From Saccharolobus shibatae B12 (lineage in GTDB: Archaea; Thermoproteota; Thermoprotei_A; Sulfolobales; Sulfolobaceae), in NCBI RefSeq assembly GCF_019175345.1, contig NZ_CP077717.1, forward strand, positions 844,001-908,000: a stretch of DNA of 64,000 nucleotides. The letters are read 5' to 3'. A model generated the notes under the pieces. It saw only the letters and a program-made list of their open reading frames with translations, was not told the origin of the DNA and made no database searches. Every line of letters starts with the position of its first letter. The stretch's first letter is position 1. This document shows, piece by piece, positions 1 through 9,431 of this stretch. A program made the translations under genes and the position numbers.

Positions 1-1
1 G

Positions 2-919
2 ATTATTCAAAAACATAAACCAGATGCAGTAGTTCATTTCGCCGAACAAAGATCTGCTCCATACTCGATGATTGATGTGAATCACGCTAATTACACCTTC
101 ATAAATAATCTTACTAGTACGATAAATCTCATTTATTCAATAATAAAGGTGGATCCGAGTATCCATATTCTAAAGATGGGAACAATGGGAGAATATGGAA
201 CACCTAATTATGATATACTAGAGTCACCATTTGTAGAAGTTGAAATAAACGGCAAAAAGGATACGATTCCATTTCCCAAATGGGCTAGCAGTTGGTATCA
301 TTGGAGTAAAGTTTACGATAGTTACAACTTGTTATGGGCAAATAAGGTATGGAATTTAACCATCACCGATATTATGCAAGGCCCAGTATATGGTACGAGA
401 ACTGAAGAGATTATAGATGAGAAGTTAAGGACGAGATTCGATTTTGATGAAGTTTGGGGGACGGTTGTTAATAGATATTGCGTGGAAGCAGTATTGGGTA
501 TTCCGTTAACACCTTATGGAAAAGGAGGCCAAACCAGAGGATTCATTTCACTTGAGGATAGCATGCAAGCGCTAACTATTTTACTTGAACATCCTCCTAA
601 TCAAGGAGAATATAGGGTCGTTAACCAAATTCATGAGGTATATAGTGTCGCTCAAATAGCTCAAATGGTCAAAGAAGTTGCTGAGTTTATGGGATTGAGA
701 GTTACTATACAAAATGTAAAGAACCCTAGAGTAGAAAAAGAGGAACACTATTATAGGGTTGAAACTAGAATATTGCCATCGTTGGGATTTAGTCCTAAAA
801 AGAACATGAAGGAAGAAATAAAGAACATAATAGAGGATTTGATTCCTTACAAGAATAGGCTAGAATCATTTAAACATGTAATACTACCTAAGACTGATTG
901 GAGAAAAGGAAGAACTTGA
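2..919 (+). CDS. agl3: UDP-sulfoquinovose synthase, 5'-truncated by window edge
   Basis: This is the C-terminal 305 residues of a short-chain (SDR-fold) UDP-sugar enzyme of the SQD1/Agl3 family, which makes UDP-sulfoquinovose from UDP-glucose and sulfite. In Sulfolobus the product goes into the sulfated N-glycan of surface proteins. The frame is open from base 2 and reads VVHFAEQRSAPYSM before the first internal ATG, so the start lies outside the window. Visible motifs are MGTMGEYGTPN, the active-site YHWSK (YxxxK) and GPVYGTRTEE, all typical of SQD1. The next gene follows after about 110 bp. Family assignment is confident; the glycosylation role is inferred from S. acidocaldarius. Confidence 0.92.
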   Translation: MIQKHKPDAVVHFAEQRSAPYSMIDVNHANYTFINNLTSTINLIYSIIKVDPSIHILKMGTMGEYGTPNYDILESPFVEVEINGKKDTIPFPKWASSWYHWSKVYDSYNLLWANKVWNLTITDIMQGPVYGTRTEEIIDEKLRTRFDFDEVWGTVVNRYCVEAVLGIPLTPYGKGGQTRGFISLEDSMQALTILLEHPPNQGEYRVVNQIHEVYSVAQIAQMVKEVAEFMGLRVTIQNVKNPRVEKEEHYYRVETRILPSLGFSPKKNMKEEIKNIIEDLIPYKNRLESFKHVILPKTDWRKGRT

Positions 920-1031
920 TTACTCTTAACCGTAAAACTACAGTCTGTAAAGTAATATTCAGACAAAATTCGTAGTAGATGTATCTCAGTTTTTTGGAAA
1001 AATCTATTTAAACCCTCACAAGAAAAATAGC

Positions 1032-1580
1032 TTGTTGGAAAATAGTCTAAAGAAGAAATTAGGCTATTTCATAAATTATAGTGATGTAGAATATGAAGTA
1101 CTTTCCCAATATTATGTGTTTGAGTTAAGAATGCCCAGTAACGGTAAGCTAGGCCAATTACTTCATGAGTACCTGCAAGAATATCTAATAAATGGAATCA
1201 ACAGAATTAATGAGAAATATCTTCCATTCTACTATAACTTGAATAAAGCTCTAGAGCTTCTTTCAGGGATAGTTGATGAGAGGAAGTTGTACTATTGCGA
1301 TAAGAAAATAGAGAAAATAGGAAATGTTAAACTAATTGGACAAGCCGATATTTGCTCCGACGACTTAGTGATAGAAATAAAAAGTAAACCTGAACTTAAA
1401 AAGGTCGACTTAATGCAAGCACTTATATACACTTATTTATACGAGAGAGATGTAATACTTTTTATGTATGGAATATATACCGGGGAATATACTATAATAA
1501 GACTACCTTTCAATGAAAGAAACATAAACTCCTTATTCGAAGGTCTCAAAAAGATAAGTGAAAGAGAAGAAATATTGTGA
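1032..1580 (+). CDS. PD-(D/E)XK nuclease-like protein (Cas4/RecB-nuclease fold)
   Basis: This 182-residue protein has the pattern GQADIC...VIEIKSK...QALIYTYLY near residues 103-137. That matches the D, ExK and Q-x(3)-Y elements of the RecB/Cas4 branch of PD-(D/E)XK nucleases. Only two cysteines are visible, so the four-cysteine Fe-S cluster of true Cas4 is absent, and no cas genes are nearby. The start is one of two adjacent TTG codons at 1032 and 1035, about 20 bp after an AT-rich TATA-like stretch. Likely role is DNA end processing or repair, but the substrate cannot be told from sequence. Fold assignment is moderately sure and the function open. Confidence 0.6.
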   Translation: MLENSLKKKLGYFINYSDVEYEVLSQYYVFELRMPSNGKLGQLLHEYLQEYLINGINRINEKYLPFYYNLNKALELLSGIVDERKLYYCDKKIEKIGNVKLIGQADICSDDLVIEIKSKPELKKVDLMQALIYTYLYERDVILFMYGIYTGEYTIIRLPFNERNINSLFEGLKKISEREEIL

Positions 1581-1638
1581 AAACTTTTAAAACACTATTG
1601 TAAGAAAAGGATATAAAACATAAATGAGATAGGTAATT

Positions 1639-2406
1639 ATGGATTCAATAGATAAGGGAATATTAAAGATACTTCTAAAAGATGCTAGAACACCACAAAG
1701 AAGAATTGCAATGATGCTAGGCATATCTCCACCAGCCGTTAGCTACAGAATGGAGAAGTTGTTTGGAGATATAATCAAAAGATTTACACTTTACGTTAAT
1801 CCAAATTTCCTAGGCAGATATCATGGTTATGTAGCCTTTAACAATTTATACGATTGGGATGGAGATTACATAGCCAAAATCGAGTGTCTAGAAGAGACTA
1901 ACATTTATGAAATTGATTCCAAGAGTAGATTTGAACTTGATGAAAAAATACGAAAAATGAGCGAGAAGTTGGGAGAACCAAAAATGATATATATACCAAA
2001 TCAAATGCCTTATAGCCCCTCCAAGTTTGACTTGAAAGTAGTAGGCATACTTAAGGAGAAACCCTTGATAAAACCAATTGAGCTAGCTGAAGAGTTAGGA
2101 GTATCATCCAAAACAATCAGAAGACATCTAAGATACTTGTATAGCAAAAAATTCATCCGACTGATCCCTATTATAGATTTAAATAGGGCTGAGATATCCA
2201 TATTTGCAGTATTTACATCCAAGGTAGAAGATGGGAAAAAATTCTTTGTAAAGTACGCTTTCACTGAAATAGAGGATGATAAAGCTGGAATATTTGTAAA
2301 TGTGGTTGATAGTATGGATGAAGCTAGAGACCTAGCGTTAAAGTTTAAGAGAGAATACGATAAGGATGCGGAAATAATGATAACGACAAAATACGAATTT
2401 TTATAA
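1639..2406 (+). CDS. Lrp/AsnC-like transcriptional regulator with two HTH domains
   Basis: A 255-residue regulator. An N-terminal helix-turn-helix (residues about 5-40, with ILLKDARTPQRRIAMMLGIS) is of the AsnC/Lrp type. A second winged HTH lies at about 133-180 (ELAEELGVSSKTIRRHLRYL). The C-terminal 70 residues form a mixed alpha/beta segment that could be an effector or dimer domain. Two DNA-binding domains in one chain make it unlike standard 150-residue Lrp proteins, but such tandem forms occur in Sulfolobales. It is preceded by a 58-bp gap with AT-rich promoter-like sequence. The target genes are not evident from the neighbourhood. Confidence 0.7.
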   Translation: MDSIDKGILKILLKDARTPQRRIAMMLGISPPAVSYRMEKLFGDIIKRFTLYVNPNFLGRYHGYVAFNNLYDWDGDYIAKIECLEETNIYEIDSKSRFELDEKIRKMSEKLGEPKMIYIPNQMPYSPSKFDLKVVGILKEKPLIKPIELAEELGVSSKTIRRHLRYLYSKKFIRLIPIIDLNRAEISIFAVFTSKVEDGKKFFVKYAFTEIEDDKAGIFVNVVDSMDEARDLALKFKREYDKDAEIMITTKYEFL

Positions 2407-2409
2407 AAG

Positions 2410-2512
2410 CGTTTTTGCTATAGTATTCTAAACCTCTCTCACCAATATAGTTTAACCAGAACACAATATGCCCCTCTTTAAGATGCCATTCAACACAAGC
2501 TGGATCTTCTTG
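2410..2512 (-). pseudogene. Broken second copy of the DUF5752-like gene
   Basis: About 85 bp here (2428-2510) is nearly identical to 3848-3930 inside the intact DUF5752-like gene and reads the same peptide, including DPACVEWHLKEGHIV. The segment at 2413-2426 resembles the extreme 3' end of the intact gene, so the remnant has lost about 90 bp in the middle as well as its 5' part. It lies directly against the stop codon of the Lrp-like gene. The remnant and the intact copy enclose the mobile-element debris between them. Confidence 0.75.
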
Positions 2513-2673
2513 GTTATTACAACAATGAGATAGTGACGGATCAGCTTGATACATTTAGGCTTAGTTTTCACTCTAGCAGTCAAAGCAAAAATATGTAACA
2601 CTAAGGACTATTAATTAGAAAGGTTTCAGTTTTTAATTTGAAACTGTAAGATGTCTTATACCAGATAAGGCTA

Positions 2674-2836
2674 GGGCGATTCATGGATCCATTGCGAATT
2701 GTAATTTATGAATAATATAAATATAAAAGTATTAACATGATTAAGCACGTATTCCCTTTATTAACCGTTATTACCCAATTAAATTCGTCATAGTTTTTGA
2801 AATATAGTGAATTTGCAATGGAAACCTGAATCGCCC
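2674..2836. mobile_element. 163-bp MITE with IS256-type ends
   Basis: The element starts GGGCGATTCA and ends with the complement TGAATCGCCC. The inverted ends extend imperfectly for about 27 bp around TCCATTGC. A perfect 8-bp target duplication TAAGGCTA flanks it (2666-2673 and 2837-2844). It contains no ORF. The same ends occur on a second 163-bp copy at 34424-34586 and on the 1254-bp IS256-like element at 35960-37213, so that transposase type presumably mobilised it. The size is close to that of the SM-class MITEs known in S. solfataricus (from memory). Confidence 0.9.
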
Positions 2837-2981
2837 TAAGGCTATATCTTCATTTTACTGAAATTATTCTAGAGGTATAAATTCGACATCATAATCTTTT
2901 GCCGTTTTTCTGCCAACTCGCGACCGGATGCAACTACGGTTTACCGTTTGTCCCTACACTTTCATTTCACTCTTTTTATCT

Positions 2982-3145
2982 TCAATCGTGATCAAGCGTA
3001 GAGACTTTAGCCCTCAACCACCTACTAGCAAGTGAGCCATGAGGCTCCTTTGATCCCAACGACACGGAACTCACATCTCCGTACTTCTCACCCTCACCCT
3101 TTTGGGCATAGCCCACTCGGCATGAGGGATCATTTTTATTGATAA
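2982..3145 (-). pseudogene. C-terminal scrap of a mobile-element protein
   Basis: An open minus-strand stretch of about 50 codons ends at a TGA at 2982-2984. It includes GYAQKGEGEKYGDVSS, then GSKEPHGSLASRW, and ends STLDHD. It has no start codon, is more GC-rich than its surroundings and sits among IS debris. I read it as the 3' remnant of a transposase-type gene, but I cannot name the family. Confidence 0.35.
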
Positions 3146-3159
3146 ATGTAATATGAACA

Positions 3160-3360
3160 GAGTGTGGACAACAATTTTGTTAATTCAAAACAAATTATAT
3201 GAACTGCTCGTGTTCTATAAATAGAATGCGACGTAATACCTTTTTAGGGTGAGCACGGGAGTATTACTTGGGTGATACTACGGGAACTAGGTGGAAAGTC
3301 CCCGTGCTCACCCAAGTGATATTAGTTTTATATGGAGTATAATCTTAAGCCTAGGCCTTA
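3160..3360 (+). mobile_element. Decayed left end of an IS6-like element
   Basis: Starting at GAGTGTGGACAACAATTT (the terminal repeat of the complete element at 17814-18658), about 200 bp match that element's transposase-proximal end in opposite orientation. The match includes the 13-bp inverted repeat GGGTGAGCACGGG/CCCGTGCTCACCC (3247-3259 and 3301-3313) and the first codons of the transposase. Similarity stops near the sequence AAGCCTAGGCC. The remainder of the transposase and the far end are absent. Confidence 0.88.
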
Positions 3361-3736
3361 CTTCTTTCTTATTCATTTTACTATTTCCTTTACCAAAGAA
3401 GAAATAACTTTTTCAAATGATTCTCTTTATCTCCAAGACTATTTCTCCCAGATCTCAAGAAGCAATTCCTTAGAGGAAATTTCATACCCACTAGATACTA
3501 TGCTCTTATGCTTGTGACAGAACTATTTTAGATTGCTGATTTTCTTGCCTTTAGCAAAAGCGTTCAACTTGTTTCCGTCTTTCCTCTAGTGGTAGATGTG
3601 ACAAGAAAAATATCTGGTTTTGTCTTTCACTCTCCATAGTCCACTACAGAAACTAAACATTTCTGTTTAAAGTGAGACTAAAAAAGAAACACTCAAGCAA
3701 AAATGTTAGAAGTTCTACTAAACCTGTAATAATGAG
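3361..3736. other. Intergenic, mobile-element debris
   Basis: About 375 bp between the IS6-like remnant and the DUF5752-like gene. I see no credible gene, palindrome or terminal repeat. One open frame starting in the IS remnant runs 61 codons but leaves homology to the transposase after a few residues, so it is not a gene. It is probably degraded insertion-sequence DNA. Confidence 0.5.
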
Positions 3737-4021
3737 TTATCTGTTATAGTATTTTGCTCTCTTTCTCTGTCTACCCTTCAATGTTTTAAACTCCCTAATT
3801 CTAGTCAATGCTTCTTTCACATTACTAACTCCCCTTAACATCTCAGCCAAACCTCTCTCACCAATATAGTTTAACCAAGACACAATATGCCCCTCTTTAA
3901 GATGCCATTCAACACAAGCTGGATCTTCCTTTCCTAGTCTTTCGATTTCCCTTTCTAGTTCATTCACGTCGTGTGCTATTCCTACTGTTCTATTATATGA
4001 CTTAAAATAGAATGGCTCCAT
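3737..4021 (-). CDS. DUF5752-like small protein
   Basis: This 94-residue protein has MEPFYFKSYNRTVG at the N-terminus and DPACVEWHLKEGHIVSWLN in the middle. This resembles the DUF5752 pattern (an acidic/aromatic strand, then YH...GH...WL and LA). The basic tail (GRQRKRAKYYNR) could bind nucleic acid. The biochemical role is unknown. A truncated duplicate lies at 2410-2512, with MITE and IS scraps between. Upstream, positions 4030-4075 are AT-rich and could hold the promoter. Confidence 0.6.
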   Translation of the reverse strand: MEPFYFKSYNRTVGIAHDVNELEREIERLGKEDPACVEWHLKEGHIVSWLNYIGERGLAEMLRGVSNVKEALTRIREFKTLKGRQRKRAKYYNR

Positions 4022-4321
4022 ATATCCCGAACTTCCTTAGAAAGAGTTTATAAGGATTTCTGCGTAATACCAAAGAGATTATATGAAGTGTTAGAGATTA
4101 TTTTAAAAAAGATAAGGGAAAACTTCATCCTTCTAGTTAAAGCCATGCTTAAGTTCTTTTAGATTTTCCTATTTGACTTAACCTCTATTACAATCTAAAT
4201 GAAAACATCTTTCATTCATTGAGGGTAGTAAAAGAGAATCTTCCTTAATTAGGCTGACTTTTAAGCACCTAGTTGGATTCTTTCCCCTTAGAAGCTGGAA
4301 TTTTATTTAGAAGAAAATATA
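4022..4321. other. Intergenic, no feature recognised
   Basis: This 300-bp AT-rich gap lies between the start of the DUF5752-like gene and the 3' end of the M61 protease gene. I find no ORF with a family match, no RNA gene and no terminal repeats. It should carry the promoter of the DUF5752-like gene (near 4040-4060) and the terminator of the protease gene. Confidence 0.4.
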
Positions 4322-5848
4322 TTAAATGATCCTTATGTTTGACTTCCCTTCTCCATATTCTATACCATTAGACCATTTCTTGAATACCTGTCCACTTCCT
4401 TTTATAGCCAAATTGTGTCCAGGATTTTCACTTGGCTTAAGTGTAAACTCCATAAGTCTTCCCTCTCTATTAATAACCAACGCTAGTGTACCTTTACATT
4501 CTAAATTATTGGAAGAAATTCCATTTATGCCAATTATTTCGTCACCTTGAATAATTCCAGCTTTATCTGCGGGTGAATCATCTTCAACAAAAGTCACCTT
4601 CTTGTTATCTAACATTAACCCACAATATGGAGAACCTTTATCTACGAAACTTAGTTCAAAATATCTTGACAGTCTATTAAATATTGGTGGATCTTTTGAA
4701 AACACTAACTCGTCTAAATTCCTAACTCCTAATCTTTCTGCTATGTCCCTAACATTACCATACGTATATTCCCCTAATTTGTATAATTCTCTAAAGAAAT
4801 TATAAATTGAGTTACCGTTCTCAATCATCTCTAGATCCATTATAAGACCAACAATTAGACCTAGCTGATAATAGGAAATGCCCACGTTGAAGAAATTATT
4901 GTCACGGTGGTAATACTTTATCCATGTGGTATAGGAAGATTCTGCTAAGCTCATTCTCCTTATCCCCGGAAAGGTAAGCCACGCTAATGTGTTTGCAATG
5001 TAATTCAGAGTTTCCTCCACTTTCACTACTCTTGTTCTTAAAGGAACTACTGCTGCAATATACTCTGTAAGACCCTCCGCAACCCACAGTAACTCAGTAT
5101 AAGTTTCGCTTTCGTAATTAATCTTTAAATCCTTAGGCCTAATTTTCTTTACATTGTACCTATGGAAATATTCATGAATAAACAAGCGGATAAGATCTTT
5201 GTAGTTCCATGAGACTACAATGGAAGAAGATCTCTCGTGTTCAATCCCACCTAAATCAATATCAGACCTCCTAAAGAAGAATATATATTCATCTGTAGAG
5301 GAATTAGAAAAGATCTTCTGATCTATTTCAAATATACATTTTTCTAATGATTCTATAAACGATTTATCAAGTTCATCAATAGTAGAAATTTTATGCTTTT
5401 TATCAATCTCAATCAGCTTTAATTTAGGTGAAGCTTGAATGGGTGAATCCGCAAATTCATTATAGTTATCGGCACAAAACCAATCTCCGACCTTTTTTAA
5501 CGTAGTATGGATAGGCCACGTAGTGTTAATTTTTACACAATATTCCTCTTCAATTGTCTGAAACGGAAATACTGATGGGGGATTAATGAATAAATAGTCA
5601 CTAGTTGAGATCGCTTCTCTTTGATCTTTACTTAGAGATTGGATCACATATCTGAACTTATCTTTAACAAAGAACCTATTCTTTCCTATTCTAATTCCTT
5701 CTATTTCTACGACATATCTCTCTGTATCTCTGATAACATAAGAACCAGGAATCCATGTTGGAAAAATAATTATACCCTCTTTTCCTTCTGCAAAAACCTC
5801 AATGTACTTATTCCGAGAATTTATATAAAATTTCATTTTCGAAAACAA
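4322..5848 (-). CDS. M61-family metallopeptidase with PDZ domain
   Basis: This 508-residue protein is a zinc aminopeptidase of family M61 (glycyl aminopeptidase/tricorn-like). The zinc motif HEYFHRYNVKKIRP starts at His225 (His225, Glu226, His229). The third ligand Glu258 is in ELLWVAEGLTEY. An N-terminal beta-rich domain precedes it, and a PDZ-like segment at about 405-470 (DDSPADKAGIIQGDEIIGIN) follows. No signal peptide is visible, so a cytoplasmic peptidase is likely. TTG at 5848 is the longest start; the ATG four codons later (5836) is equally plausible. It lies 22 bp downstream of the ferredoxin gene on the same strand and may be cotranscribed. Confidence 0.9.
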   Translation of the reverse strand: MFSKMKFYINSRNKYIEVFAEGKEGIIIFPTWIPGSYVIRDTERYVVEIEGIRIGKNRFFVKDKFRYVIQSLSKDQREAISTSDYLFINPPSVFPFQTIEEEYCVKINTTWPIHTTLKKVGDWFCADNYNEFADSPIQASPKLKLIEIDKKHKISTIDELDKSFIESLEKCIFEIDQKIFSNSSTDEYIFFFRRSDIDLGGIEHERSSSIVVSWNYKDLIRLFIHEYFHRYNVKKIRPKDLKINYESETYTELLWVAEGLTEYIAAVVPLRTRVVKVEETLNYIANTLAWLTFPGIRRMSLAESSYTTWIKYYHRDNNFFNVGISYYQLGLIVGLIMDLEMIENGNSIYNFFRELYKLGEYTYGNVRDIAERLGVRNLDELVFSKDPPIFNRLSRYFELSFVDKGSPYCGLMLDNKKVTFVEDDSPADKAGIIQGDEIIGINGISSNNLECKGTLALVINREGRLMEFTLKPSENPGHNLAIKGSGQVFKKWSNGIEYGEGKSNIRII

Positions 5849-5870
5849 ATGGAAAGGATAATAAAAAATT

Positions 5871-6200
<330 letters not shown>

Positions 6201-6342
6201 CTATTCTACCGAATCATTAATTAAAATAATCCCTAACGAGTTCGGGAATCTTTTCTCATCTTTGCTTATTAATATTATATATTGCTTTATTAAGGTAACT
6301 AAACCATTACAGTATATAATGATGCAAATTAGGCTAGCCAAA

Positions 6343-6350
6343 ATATTTAA
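6343..6350 (+). promoter_or_regulatory. TATA box of the HTH gene at 6378
   Basis: The sequence ATATTTAA is centred about 31 bp upstream of the ATG. This predicts transcription starting within about five bases of the start codon, the near-leaderless arrangement usual in Sulfolobus. Confidence 0.5.
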
Positions 6351-6377
6351 ATCTGAGTAAAATAAGAGTACAGTTAG

Positions 6378-6773
6378 ATGAATCTCAGAGAGAAAATTCT
6401 TGCTTATTTATATCAGAATAGGGACTCCACTTTGGAAGAAATAGCAGAGGGACTTAAGGAAGATAAATATGAAGTTGATGCAACGTTGAAGTATTTAGAA
6501 CGAGAGGGATTAGTTATAAAGAGAACCAAAGGCATTATATTTAAAAAGACTGTTTACGATCTTACTGCATCCGGTTTAGAGGAAGCCAAGAAGATTTATA
6601 AATCTTTACAAGAAAAATCGAGACAATTACAAGAATTACTTGCTAGTGGTAATGTGGATCCTTCTCAGTTACCTCAAGAGTACATTGATGTTCTTCCATT
6701 ATTAATCACTTTGTCGCTTTTAGACATGATGCTATTAGAAGATTTAACGCTATTTGACATATTTGGATATTAA
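6378..6773 (+). CDS. Winged-helix DNA-binding protein
   Basis: This 131-residue protein has a winged helix at residues 1-65: REKILAYLYQN, then LEEIAEGLKEDKYEVDATLKYLEREGLV, then the wing IKRTKGIIFKKTVYDLT. A helical stretch (EAKKIYKSLQEKSRQLQEL) probably forms a dimerisation coiled coil. The tail is hydrophobic (LLITLSLLDMMLLEDLTLFDIF). It is a likely transcriptional regulator with unknown targets. The divergently transcribed ferredoxin gene is the nearest candidate. The next gene follows after 35 bp and may be cotranscribed. Confidence 0.65.
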   Translation: MNLREKILAYLYQNRDSTLEEIAEGLKEDKYEVDATLKYLEREGLVIKRTKGIIFKKTVYDLTASGLEEAKKIYKSLQEKSRQLQELLASGNVDPSQLPQEYIDVLPLLITLSLLDMMLLEDLTLFDIFGY

Positions 6774-6808
6774 ACGCTTAAATCTAATAGTGTGCATATA
6801 AGAGTTAT

Positions 6809-7408
6809 GTGAGACTTAAGATTACTAGTATTGAAGATCTATTTATCCCACCACTTCAAGAATACTCATACTTATGTAATGGGATAATAACTGACATGAA
6901 ATGCAAAGGTATGGAAATTTATAGAGATCCTGACTTTATTGCTTTTACAGTAAATGACATACTAAGTTCCATGAGTTTACAAGGCTTAATTAAGATGAAA
7001 ACCAGAGGAAGGAAAAGGGAAAGGTGGTTAAGATATATTTCAAAATATAAAATGGAATTAGAACCTAAAGAGTTCTCAACAGTACTGAGATTAGGAGCAT
7101 TATTAACTATTTACGTTGATGGATATGAGATAGAAGGGAATCAAGGAGATGTAGTAGTTAAAGAGTTCAGAGTCAGCGGAACTGGTAGCAATACAGACCA
7201 TATTAGAAAAATGTTACTCGAACTCTCACCTAGGCTAATAGTCATTCAGAATAAGAATAATATTTGGTACGTGGTTACGGGATATAAGGTAGCATTTGTA
7301 GATTCACAATTAAAGAAAATAGAAAAATCATTTGTAAACTCCGATAGAATGGAATGTAGTGAAATACAAGAGGAGTATAACACCAGAATATGTCTTAATC
7401 CTTCTTAA
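6809..7408 (+). CDS. Conserved hypothetical protein
   Basis: This is a 199-residue protein with a GTG start; an overlapping ATG two bases upstream is out of frame. No family is recognised. The N-terminal half is mixed alpha/beta with a basic patch (KTRGRKRERWLR, about residues 65-77). The C-terminal half is predicted beta-rich with several valine/isoleucine strands. There are no membrane segments or catalytic motifs. It sits 35 bp after the winged-helix gene, so the two may form a unit. Confidence 0.55.
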   Translation: MRLKITSIEDLFIPPLQEYSYLCNGIITDMKCKGMEIYRDPDFIAFTVNDILSSMSLQGLIKMKTRGRKRERWLRYISKYKMELEPKEFSTVLRLGALLTIYVDGYEIEGNQGDVVVKEFRVSGTGSNTDHIRKMLLELSPRLIVIQNKNNIWYVVTGYKVAFVDSQLKKIEKSFVNSDRMECSEIQEEYNTRICLNPS

Positions 7409-7708
7409 TCAGAAAGTGAGTTCATTTCACAACGTCAACACTCGGCAAACTCATCATCACTTAATTCATGGAGAAATGGATAAAAAACTTAAATATAATA
7501 AATGGAAGATGATGCTCCCCTCTGCGGTAATACTGAATAGTTATGCGTTATCTTTTAACTCCTAAAATTTAATCTGAAAGTTTAAGGAATAAAGATGCTT
7601 TTTACGTAATAGAGAAATCCTCCTATTTGTAGACATAAAAGTAAGAAGAAGACGTTACATACCAGAAATAAATAAATTTAAAGTATTTATAAATATGTAC
7701 GAATAATT
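7409..7708. other. Intergenic, promoter region only
   Basis: This is a 300-bp AT-rich stretch. A TATA-like sequence AGTATTTATAAAT (7681-7693) lies just upstream of the 46-codon ORF at 7709. An out-of-frame ORF that begins inside the previous gene runs into it but has no family features. A weak C/D-box-like arrangement was considered and rejected. Confidence 0.4.
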
Positions 7709-7849
7709 ATGAAAATTTCTAGGCAAAGAACGTTACTAAACGCATTAGAAGACATTAATATGTTCGTAGGTCGTAAACTTCCTCTGAGTGAGATTAATCA
7801 ATATCTTGAGGAAAGCTCTATATCCTTAAATACAATAAATTATAGTTGA
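7709..7849 (+). CDS. Small hypothetical protein, 46 residues
   Basis: A short ORF starts with ATG and has a TATA box (TATTTATAAAT) about 20-28 bp upstream. It encodes MKISRQRTLLNALEDINMF, then RKLPLSEINQYLEES. The composition is soluble and helical, and the second part resembles the recognition half of a small HTH. It ends nine bases before the sfsA start and could be its leader cistron. It is probably translated, given spacing and promoter; function is unknown. Confidence 0.4.
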   Translation: MKISRQRTLLNALEDINMFVGRKLPLSEINQYLEESSISLNTINYS

Positions 7850-8581
<732 letters not shown>

Positions 8582-8596
8582 TGTTGTGTTGTATAT

Positions 8597-9427
8597 ATGA
8601 TGGCTAAAAGGAAAAAATCGCAACAAAATGAGAATAAGTTACTTTATATACCTTTTGTTGTGCTAGTTGTGGTAATTGTAATCTTAGTAGCAGTGCCATA
8701 CTTTGGCCATCCCTCTTCATCTTCACCAATTACAGCCAACGCCAATACTCCTCTCTTTAATTTATATAAGGTCAGTAATACCAATTACGCACCTAACAAT
8801 TCTGTCGAAATTTACTTCATAAGTTGGTATGGTTGTCCAAACGGTGCTACAACATCGTGGCCCTTATATTTAGCACTTACAAAATATGGAAATCTAAGCG
8901 TAGTCCCACATTATTCAGTATATGAGAGTAATTTTGGAGGAGAAATACCAGGGTTACTGTTCCTTAACTATACGCCACTTCCAAATTCTAGAGTGTACTT
9001 TCATCCAATTTACATTTACGGCCAATATTTGAACGAAACAACAAATGGTACGCCAATAAACACTGACGATGTGACCTTTGGATTGAAAGAGCTGAAAAGT
9101 GAGTTACCCAGTTGGGCGTATAATCTGGTAGTGTACTATGAGGTGAATCAAACATATACTCAACTTAATAATATAGCTCCAGCATATTTCGGCAATTATC
9201 CCCACATAATTTCAATATTAATCATAACCGGACCCGGCGGTACCTGGGTTGATTTGGGATATCCCAATTCAATCTCTCCGTCCACATTAGCCGCCTTAAA
9301 TTCCACAGTACTATACAATATAATACTGCACAAAGCTACTCCTTCTGCACAGTACTTGCGAGCATACAATCAAATTCTCAATGCTTCAAGCGAAATAACA
9401 AATGCTATAAACGAGGCTTTAGCCTAA
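8597..9427 (+). CDS. DUF929 membrane-anchored protein
   Basis: This 276-residue protein has a cytoplasmic lysine-rich tip (MMAKRKKSQQNENK), one transmembrane anchor at about 15-37 (LLYIPFVVLVVVIVILVAV) and a large extracytoplasmic domain. The sequence FISWYGCPNGATTSWPLY suggests a thioredoxin-like fold with a single cysteine, as in the crenarchaeal DUF929 family. Several N-glycosylation sequons are present (NET, NQT, NST). It may act in envelope redox or protein folding, but that is inference. It follows sfsA by 15 bp. Confidence 0.8.
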   Translation: MMAKRKKSQQNENKLLYIPFVVLVVVIVILVAVPYFGHPSSSSPITANANTPLFNLYKVSNTNYAPNNSVEIYFISWYGCPNGATTSWPLYLALTKYGNLSVVPHYSVYESNFGGEIPGLLFLNYTPLPNSRVYFHPIYIYGQYLNETTNGTPINTDDVTFGLKELKSELPSWAYNLVVYYEVNQTYTQLNNIAPAYFGNYPHIISILIITGPGGTWVDLGYPNSISPSTLAALNSTVLYNIILHKATPSAQYLRAYNQILNASSEITNAINEALA

Positions 9428-9431
9428 AAAA

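Noticed and set aside
1032-1580. CRISPR adaptation gene cas4
   Set aside because: The cysteine cluster is missing and neither cas genes nor repeat arrays occur in the window.
3332-3517. 61-codon ORF starting inside the IS6-like remnant
   Set aside because: Only the first few codons match the transposase. The rest has no family features and low-complexity composition.
7505-7580. C/D-box-like small RNA: ATGATGC (7509) with CTGA at 7533 and 7574
   Set aside because: The C box has a mismatch, no acceptable C' box is present, and the spacing to the second CTGA is long. The guide-like segment resembles rRNA in sense rather than antisense direction.
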